NCBI GenBank assembly: GCA_036403815.1
Contig: DASWQH010000061.1
Coordinates: forward strand, 62,001-126,000
Direction: 5' to 3'
Length of the DNA: 64,000 bases
Origin: JACVRN01 sp036403815
GTDB taxonomy: Bacteria > Acidobacteriota > Blastocatellia > Pyrinomonadales > Pyrinomonadaceae
Positions 58,174-64,000 of this stretch are shown in pieces; within the stretch, counting starts at the first letter, position 1; each line of letters opens with the position of its first letter. Position numbers and translations under genes: made by a program. The notes under the pieces were generated by a model. It saw only the letters and a program-made list of their open reading frames with translations. It ran no database searches and was not told the DNA's origin.

Positions 58174-59355
58174 TTATGAATGCGTCGAGCCGTTTGATTG
58201 TGTGTGGTTCTGAGGATTGCCGTTCATAGCTTTTCTCCACTCGGAGGGGGTCGCATTGACGAGCTTTTTGAAGACGGCATTGAAAGAGGATTTGGAGTTG
58301 AAGCCGACCTCTTCTGCGATTGCCAGAATCGAATAGTGCTTTTTGGCAGGATCGAGCAGAAGCTTTTTGGCTTCCTCAATGCGATAAGAGTTGATGAGGT
58401 CGGAGAAGTTCTGGCTGAGCCGCTCGTTGATGGTCTGCGAAAGGTGCGGAGCCGGAATCATCAGCCTCTCCGCAAGCTTCTGAATGTTAAGCTCTGAATC
58501 CAGATAGGGCTTTTCCTTCTCCAACACGTCGAGCAGTTTCTTAAGATACCTTTCGGAACGCTCCTGCGTGAGGCTGGATTTTTCATACTTCTTCGACGCA
58601 ACGGCTGCGACTTCCATAAACTCATCCGCGCCCAAAGCCTCCGGCCTTCGCAAGCTGATGTAAGCCATAGCGTAAACCAGAAGCGTGGCGCTCAAGGGGA
58701 GAACCAGATTCGTGTACCCCATGAACTCCGGGAAGAAAAGGTCAACCAGGTAGCGCACGACAGCCAGCACCCATAGGGCTGCGACAGCGCCTACCAGAAA
58801 CCTTATCTGAAAGAGAACGAACCGGGCGCGAGGCATGGCTCCGCTCTTCATCTCACGCGAGTAAGCTATAAGCCTTTTGATTATCAGGGCTATGTAGCCG
58901 AGCGCCAGTAGAATCGTCAGCCCCGAACGCAGGAAGTACCAGCGCACATAGTAGATGGACGTTAAGTTGTAGAGCTTGTCGTCGGCGCTCTGTAAATAGT
59001 AAGGGAGTAGATAAACGACACAGACCGCGAACGGGATGAAGTGCAGCAAATCTTTCTTCTTCAATCCGGGTCTTCTCGCCGTCATCTCCCGTATGTAGAG
59101 ATATAGAAGCGGCGCGAGTGTGAAATCGAAAGGATGATGCAGGCGACTGAGGTGTGGAAAGACAAATATGTATTGCGTCCTGATAAGCAGCAGGCCGAAG
59201 ATGAGAATGGCTATGTTGGCGGCAAAGGCTGCGAGCAGCAGATTGGCTGTGCGGTTGCCGCGCTTGATAGTGACGAGCGCCAGCGCCAGCAGCAACGCCT
59301 GAACCGCTCCGAGCAGATTCAAGATTGCGGGTAAACTGAAATGCGGGGATTCCAT
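58174..59355 (-). CDS. Membrane-anchored AraC-family regulator
   Basis: 393 residues from ATG 59355; a TTG 27 bases upstream is less likely. Seven predicted membrane helices lie in residues 1-235 (ILNLLGAVQALLLALALVTI; ANLLLAAFAANIAILIFGLL). A C-terminal AraC helix-turn-helix pair (LNIQKLAERLMIPAPHLSQT; SILAIAEEVGFNSKSSFNAV) follows. Such proteins sense a signal at the membrane and bind DNA directly. The target and ligand are unknown. Confidence 0.85.
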   Translation of the reverse strand: MESPHFSLPAILNLLGAVQALLLALALVTIKRGNRTANLLLAAFAANIAILIFGLLLIRTQYIFVFPHLSRLHHPFDFTLAPLLYLYIREMTARRPGLKKKDLLHFIPFAVCVVYLLPYYLQSADDKLYNLTSIYYVRWYFLRSGLTILLALGYIALIIKRLIAYSREMKSGAMPRARFVLFQIRFLVGAVAALWVLAVVRYLVDLFFPEFMGYTNLVLPLSATLLVYAMAYISLRRPEALGADEFMEVAAVASKKYEKSSLTQERSERYLKKLLDVLEKEKPYLDSELNIQKLAERLMIPAPHLSQTINERLSQNFSDLINSYRIEEAKKLLLDPAKKHYSILAIAEEVGFNSKSSFNAVFKKLVNATPSEWRKAMNGNPQNHTQSNGSTHS

Positions 59356-59495
59356 ACAGCAATCCGGGTCTGGAATAATCAAAAAGCGCTAGGAAAGCAT
59401 CGCACCCTGCTGCTCGTAAAACTAAAGCTGATGCCTGCCGCTTTTCCCTGATTCATCCAGCGCACGCTCATCTATATCCAGCGCGATGCGTAAGA

Positions 59496-62447
59496 TTATA
59501 CCTGACGGTCTACAGCTTCCTTTATCTTTTTGGAAATATCAACCAGAACCCGGTTTAATTCGGCGGGAAGTAGGCTATCCAACGGCTTCGCCGGATTATT
59601 CGTAGCCTGATAGGCTGCGATTTCTGTTTCCCCATACAGGCAATCACTAACAGCAACCCAGAGAATGGTAAGACCCTCTTTTTCTGCCGCCTCAAGTAAG
59701 GGAGGCAACTCGTGCTCGGCTATAAATTCGGAGTCAAGAAAGTGTGGGCTGACCAGAAGAACCGCTACTTTCGCCGATGCCAATGCCTGTTCAATCTTCT
59801 CCCTCCATTTCGCTCCGGCCTTTATCTCTGTGTCCGCCCAGACTGAAATCTTCCGACTGCGCTTGAGCGGTGCCAGCATGGTCTGAAGTTTTTCCAGCCA
59901 TTCCGTATCCTTGTGGCTGTAGCTGATGAATACTTGATCTCTTACAGGCTGTGCCGTGAGCCTCTTATCCTTACCGGCCAATCCTCTTCTATCAAGCACA
60001 TCGTCAATCAATCCCCGCACCTCTACCATTTGATAGCTTCTCTGGCATTGAATACGATCTTGCCTGTCCTCCATAAAGCGCTGCAAAACTTTGAATGGAT
60101 AAAAATGCGGCTCCTGGCTGTCCTTACACGTCTCGCAGTTACACGGGATTAGCTTGATGTAATTCAAGCGATTGTAAGACTCATGGATTTTATCCAGCTC
60201 ATGAGTAACAATCGCCAGCAATTCCTTCTTGTGCTTGCCGGTCACACGTATCTTGATCTCTCGCTTGCCGTAATATTCAATGACTTCCGCCTTCGTGTGC
60301 TCTTTCTCCAGAATGACGCCGCTTCTCCAAACATACGTCTGCTCCGCAATCAAGGTGTGCATGGCAACTATGAACTGCGTGATGATGCCCTTCGGCATGA
60401 ACACGTAGGTATAGCGCAGAATGAGATTGTCCGTCTCGTCCCACTCATACTGCGGCTGATTCTCTGTGAGCAGTTGCGGGGCAATATAAAACTCGCTATT
60501 CGGAATCCGGTAACACAACTTGAAATTAATCATCAATTGCAGAAGCTCATCCTGCATATTGGCGTACTCCGCCTCATGCCAGATGTCTGCCAGATCACCA
60601 CGATTGAATTTACCAAGATTATCAATGACCCTTTTGTTATCCAGAACCTTGTAGACCGCATCCGTGCCCCACTTAGGCTTGAGAATGATCTTGTTCTTCA
60701 ACACCGGGTCATCCTGAAAGTGCAGGCACACGCCCAGGTCGTGCAAGTAGCCGCTCAGTTGCAGTTTATCTTTAAGTTCCGCGAAACCGTTCTCTTCGCA
60801 AATGTCCAGATATTTTTCGAGGCTAATGTGATTATGTGAATCTTTTTCCAGCGCCTCCCGTACCTTCACCCACGTTTTGGGCAGCGGAGCGCCAATCTGT
60901 GGCAGACGGCTGATGTAATGCTTGATCTCGGCTAAAATTTCATCCAAGCCGCTGTTGGTGGCAAGATTCGTAGCCAGCGTCTCTTTCAGATTAGAGAACT
61001 GCCCGCGTAACTGGTTAACACTGATTTCACGTTGGCGATCCTGTTTCTCATTCTTAACAATCAACAATGGGCTATTATCGCTCAATAACTCGACCGCATT
61101 GAGCCAGTAATAAAAATCCGTATCCTCTTTGCGGTTATCGGTAACTAGGATATATAGCGACCGCTTGGTCAGAAAGAACTGGTGCGTCCCATGATAAATC
61201 TCCTGCCCGCCGAAGTCCCAAATATTAACTTGGAAAGGCTGACCGTTCTCCATCTTGAAAGACCATCGAATGACTTCAATGCCTTTGGTTGAATCTTCTT
61301 CTTGAAGCTCATATTCCCGATCCTCAATCTTCTTCGCCAGCGACGTTTTCCCTGCCCCGCCTTCGCCAACAATAAGCAACTTTGCTTCGTATAGATGATC
61401 TTCACCCTCTGATTCGAGCTGCCGGAAATAATCCTTTATCGCCTCAACGCCATTTGCTACTACTTCTGGTGGCGGGATTTCCATGGGATTACCTATCAAA
61501 TATATATCTTTCAATTTCTCTAATCGCAATATCTTAGGGGATAGGTTTTTAATGCTATTCTTATTTTGAATTTCATCTCCCCCCAAAATGTTTCCAAAGT
61601 TCAAGTCTTCTAGTGAAAACAAGCTGTAGATGCAATCAGGGATAATCTCAAAGTTATTATTTGCTAGGCCAAGCCCAGTAAGATTTTTTAGCTGTAAGAT
61701 TGAGTCAGGAACTGTACTGAGTTGATTATTGATTAACCATAGATCCGTTAAGCTTTTTAATTTGGAAATAGAATCAGGAATAACGGTCAATTGGTTCCCA
61801 GCTAAATTAAGATGGGTTAGTTCTTGGAGTTGAAAGATAGATTCCGGAATAGAAGATAATTTATTAAGGGCTAAGCGCAAGTCGGTTAAGTTATGCAGCT
61901 GAGAAATTGATTCAGGAAGGGTTGTTAATTTATTGGAGTTCAAATTAAGTGAAGTTAAGTTCTCTAGTCGAGAAATCCACTCAGGAACATCAGTTAATCC
62001 TGTATCGTCCAAACCAAGCGAAGTTAAATTTTGTAGTTGAGAAATCCACTTAGGAACATTTGTTAAACTGTTTCCCCCCAGACTAAGTGAAGTTAAGTTC
62101 TCTAGTCGAGAAATCCACTCAGGAACATCAGTTAATCCTGTACCGCTCAAACCAAGCGAAGTTAAATTTTGTAGTCGAGAAATTGATTCGGGAAGGGTGA
62201 TTAAATCATTGTAGCTCAAATTAAGCGAGGTTAAGTTTTGTAGTCGAGAAATTGATTCAGGAACAGATGTAAGTACATTGCGACTTAGATTTAATACCTC
62301 CAAATCCTTCAACTCAAAAACCTCGTCGGGGATCTGAGCCAATCGTTCCTTATCCTCTTCCCCTCTATAGCTTAAATCTAATTCCTTAAGCCCTTGCTCT
62401 TTGGCTTCTCGGAGTTTTTCGAGGATATGTTTGGGCGTCTCTGTCAT
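59496..62447 (-). CDS. LRR-Roc-COR-TIR protein (bacterial Roco with TIR effector)
   Basis: 983 residues; ATG 62447 follows AAGGAG. About twelve 23-residue leucine-rich repeats cover 46-325. The Roc GTPase covers 354-515: P-loop GEGGAGKTS (361-369), DFGGQE (411-416) and KNEKQD as the base-specificity site. The COR dimerisation region covers about 520-760, then a Cys cluster (CNCETC, 769-774). The TIR domain (837-983) begins VFISYSHKD and has SPHFLDSEFIAEHELPP, with candidate catalytic Glu911/Glu913. This is a sensor-switch-effector layout like plant and animal NLRs. TIR domains in bacteria often destroy NAD+ upon phage sensing. The LRR part is AT-richer than the neighbours and has a recent internal duplication. 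Confidence 0.9.
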   Translation of the reverse strand: MTETPKHILEKLREAKEQGLKELDLSYRGEEDKERLAQIPDEVFELKDLEVLNLSRNVLTSVPESISRLQNLTSLNLSYNDLITLPESISRLQNLTSLGLSGTGLTDVPEWISRLENLTSLSLGGNSLTNVPKWISQLQNLTSLGLDDTGLTDVPEWISRLENLTSLNLNSNKLTTLPESISQLHNLTDLRLALNKLSSIPESIFQLQELTHLNLAGNQLTVIPDSISKLKSLTDLWLINNQLSTVPDSILQLKNLTGLGLANNNFEIIPDCIYSLFSLEDLNFGNILGGDEIQNKNSIKNLSPKILRLEKLKDIYLIGNPMEIPPPEVVANGVEAIKDYFRQLESEGEDHLYEAKLLIVGEGGAGKTSLAKKIEDREYELQEEDSTKGIEVIRWSFKMENGQPFQVNIWDFGGQEIYHGTHQFFLTKRSLYILVTDNRKEDTDFYYWLNAVELLSDNSPLLIVKNEKQDRQREISVNQLRGQFSNLKETLATNLATNSGLDEILAEIKHYISRLPQIGAPLPKTWVKVREALEKDSHNHISLEKYLDICEENGFAELKDKLQLSGYLHDLGVCLHFQDDPVLKNKIILKPKWGTDAVYKVLDNKRVIDNLGKFNRGDLADIWHEAEYANMQDELLQLMINFKLCYRIPNSEFYIAPQLLTENQPQYEWDETDNLILRYTYVFMPKGIITQFIVAMHTLIAEQTYVWRSGVILEKEHTKAEVIEYYGKREIKIRVTGKHKKELLAIVTHELDKIHESYNRLNYIKLIPCNCETCKDSQEPHFYPFKVLQRFMEDRQDRIQCQRSYQMVEVRGLIDDVLDRRGLAGKDKRLTAQPVRDQVFISYSHKDTEWLEKLQTMLAPLKRSRKISVWADTEIKAGAKWREKIEQALASAKVAVLLVSPHFLDSEFIAEHELPPLLEAAEKEGLTILWVAVSDCLYGETEIAAYQATNNPAKPLDSLLPAELNRVLVDISKKIKEAVDRQV
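61951..62226. repeat. 138-bp tandem duplication in the LRR coding region
   Basis: Two near-identical units begin at 61951 and 62089 (GAAGTTAAGTTCTCTAGTCG). Over the first ~85 bases they differ at about three positions. The offset is exactly two 23-codon LRRs. Confidence 0.8.
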
Positions 62448-62627
62448 GGTCGTACTCCTTGTGAAGAAAGGTTCTGGTTAATAGTCAACTTGTTGTCTCT
62501 TATTCTTGAACACAAAATTCTAAGCCATATCAAAAACCTACGATTAGAACAGCCTCAAGGTCTTTGAGGTGTCAGGCCGCTATCGTTCATGAAGATGAAA
62601 AGAGCGGTATTCGCTTGTCTCTGGTAG

Positions 62628-63281
62628 TCACTTATAACCCAGGTCAGCCAGCTTTTCTATAGTGAGCGATGGGCTTTCGGTTTTCGAGGGTGAGCCGACG
62701 GTCAGGATGCGTTCGACGTATTTGGCGATGATGTCGGCTTCGAGGTTTACTTCTGTGCCGGTCTTCAGGTGCGAGAGGTTCGTGACATCCCAGGTTTTAG
62801 GGATGATGGCTATCTCGAAGTATTCGTCAGTTAGACCTGAGACAGTTAGGCTGATGCCTTCGACGGCGACGGAGCCTTTGAAGACGAGGTAGCGAGCCAT
62901 GTCGCGCGGGTAGGCGATGCGGACTGTCCAGGAGCCGCCGTGCTCCGTGGCGTTGAGGAAGCGACCGCGCGCGTCTACGTGACCCTGAACGATATGGCCG
63001 CCGAGGCGTGTTGATGGTGTGACGGCGCGCTCAAGGTTGACGGGAGAGCCTGCGCGAAGTTGGCCGAGCGTGGAGCGCTGCAAGGTTTCTGATGAGCCGT
63101 CCGCCGCGAACGAGTCACGACGGACATCAATCGCCGTCAGGCAGACACCGTTGACGGCGATTGAGTCTCCCTCATGTGTGCCTTCCGTGACCGCAAGCGC
63201 TTCTATGACAAGGCGTGCGCCCTCGCCGCGCTTTTCTACGCTTCGCACGCGACCGAGTTCTTCGATGATGCCTGTGAACAT
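62628..63281 (-). CDS. ribE: Riboflavin synthase alpha chain
   Basis: 217 residues. It starts with the family signature MFTGIIEELGRV. The two lumazine-binding barrels hold GDSIAVNGVCLTAID and GSVAVEGISLTVSGL. GGHIVQGHVDARG begins the second barrel. It converts two 6,7-dimethyl-8-ribityllumazines to riboflavin plus a pyrimidine. No FMN riboswitch was recognised in the 185 bp upstream. ribBA is on the same strand, but the TIR and AraC genes lie between them. Confidence 0.93.
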   Translation of the reverse strand: MFTGIIEELGRVRSVEKRGEGARLVIEALAVTEGTHEGDSIAVNGVCLTAIDVRRDSFAADGSSETLQRSTLGQLRAGSPVNLERAVTPSTRLGGHIVQGHVDARGRFLNATEHGGSWTVRIAYPRDMARYLVFKGSVAVEGISLTVSGLTDEYFEIAIIPKTWDVTNLSHLKTGTEVNLEADIIAKYVERILTVGSPSKTESPSLTIEKLADLGYK

Positions 63282-63466
63282 GATATTTATAAATCCAACT
63301 TACAGCCCTGACATCAATCTTTCGGCCTGTTTGTGTGCAGACAGGGTGCTAGCTCCCGAAAAAAGGAGGTGTTCGAGCGCATCATCAGCCGCCGCCGCGT
63401 GGCCGAATGATGAGTGTGCCGCACCCGCGCCAGGCCACGCTCTATAAGAGGCGCGCCCGGTTATGA

Positions 63467-64000
63467 TCAACGTGCGGCATCTTGTATAAAAGCTATGATT
63501 CGCAGCGGCCCTCCACTGCCGCCTTTAATCTTCATAGGCAAGGCAATTATCTCCGCTCCTTTGGTCGGCACTTTCTCCAGATTCGCCACATTCTCAAATA
63601 CAGGTATGTTCTGCCCCATCAGTGTGACGTGGCTACCGTAGGTCTGTGATTGCCCGTAATCTATGCTGGCAGTATCTATGCCTACGGCATTAACTCTGCG
63701 ATTCTTTACCAGCCAGTCAGCCGCTTCAGGAGCTAGCCCTGGGAAATGTAGCTCGGCAACTCCCTCAGTGCCTCGTTTGTCTGTTCCCAGATATTTCACA
63801 CGATCAGGCCAGTACTGTCCAAATCCAGTTTGCAGCAGCACAATGCTTCCATCCGGTATTCTGCCATTGCGGGATTCCCAGTTGGTGAAATCCTCTACAC
63901 TGATTTGATAGTCCCGATTAGCGCTTGCTTTCTGTGAAACATCTATCTTCACAGCCTGAGCAATGAGTTGCGTGAGGGGAATTTCATCTACCGACTTACG
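63467..64000 (-). CDS. Cyclase-family (kynurenine formamidase-like) protein, C-terminal part
   Basis: The frame runs off the window edge: RKSVDEIPLTQLIAQAVKID continues the open frame beyond the GTG at 63952, so the N-terminus is outside. NRDYQISVEDFTNWESRNGR, IPDGSIVLLQTGFGQYWPD, FPGLAPEAADWLVKNRRVNA and VGIDTASIDYG are typical of the cyclase family (PF04199), a metal-dependent hydrolase fold. The typical upstream HxGTHxD metal motif is not within the window. The substrate cannot be assigned. Confidence 0.82.
   Translation of the reverse strand, partial: RKSVDEIPLTQLIAQAVKIDVSQKASANRDYQISVEDFTNWESRNGRIPDGSIVLLQTGFGQYWPDRVKYLGTDKRGTEGVAELHFPGLAPEAADWLVKNRRVNAVGIDTASIDYGQSQTYGSHVTLMGQNIPVFENVANLEKVPTKGAEIIALPMKIKGGSGGPLRIIAFIQDAAR

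Noticed and set aside
60183..60839. 218-residue plus-strand ORF
   Set aside because: Antisense to the COR region of the TIR-Roco gene, which has clear motifs and a ribosome binding site.
61500..62300. CRISPR-like regular repeats
   Set aside because: The 69-bp periodicity is in frame with 23-residue leucine-rich repeats; there are no unique spacers.
63282..63466. FMN riboswitch upstream of ribE
   Set aside because: The conserved RFN-element segments could not be found on the minus strand.

Overview
The window is a 64 kb chromosomal stretch of a Gram-negative, mid-to-high-GC bacterium. Outer-membrane biogenesis genes (a BamA/TamA-type barrel, TamB, LolA-like and DUF4292-type proteins) show two membranes. 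The gene mix (PilT ATPase followed by a zinc-ribbon pseudo-receiver, many secreted proteins of unknown function, four-helix-bundle protein, palindrome-rich intergenic DNA) is most like Acidobacteriota, probably Blastocatellia. That taxonomic placement is an inference from gene content, not a search. No rRNA, tRNA or CRISPR array was seen.

Layout. 1-9.7 kb: 3' end of thiE, a repeat-rich gap, pilT and a zinc-ribbon/receiver protein, a cation-diffusion transporter, a LarA-family racemase, a tiny metallothionein-like protein, a GlcD-type FAD oxidase, an HD hydrolase and a PGPGW membrane protein. 9.9-13 kb: a lipoprotein plus FtsX-type permease plus ATPase operon. 13.0-16.65 kb: an accessory island with an IS4-like transposon (15-bp inverted ends, 9-bp target duplication) that carries a SWIM/DDE transposase, a small ORF, a probable ~100-nt RNA and a cargo gene. 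16.7-30.7 kb: LolA-like protein, radical SAM enzyme, pyruvate kinase, methyltransferase, TMEM175-type channel, TlpA, YacG, Crp/Fnr regulator, diguanylate cyclase, site-2 protease, HU, signal peptidase I. 30.8-43.2 kb: TPR membrane protein, carA, an ABC pair, rlmN, DsbD-N-like protein, YfiH, acpS, a class A penicillin-binding protein. 43.7-54.7 kb: patatin, a broken four-helix-bundle gene, then SurA-like, BamA-like and TamB genes for envelope assembly. 54.9-64 kb: ribBA, an AraC-type regulator, a large LRR-Roc-COR-TIR protein, ribE, and the 3' part of a cyclase-family gene.

The most distinctive feature is the intergenic DNA. (i) About 15 hairpins have arms made of degenerate ~7-9-bp 'stuttered' units; the unit differs from locus to locus, but several loops share GTAAAAG...GATTYTCTTTTAC. 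They abut genes so tightly that they write stop codons and C-terminal tails. (ii) Four copies of a MITE-like element have GTGAGGCGCGA...TCGAACTNACGT-type ends; two have exact 9-bp target duplications, and the internal palindromes vary. (iii) One stuttered hairpin (13012-16648) holds a MITE in its loop and the 3.4-kb transposon in its right arm. (iv) Another (44642-45097) holds a four-helix-bundle gene in its loop, like the intervening sequences of 23S rRNA genes. The best candidate for an immune-type system is the LRR-Roc-COR-TIR protein at 59496-62447.
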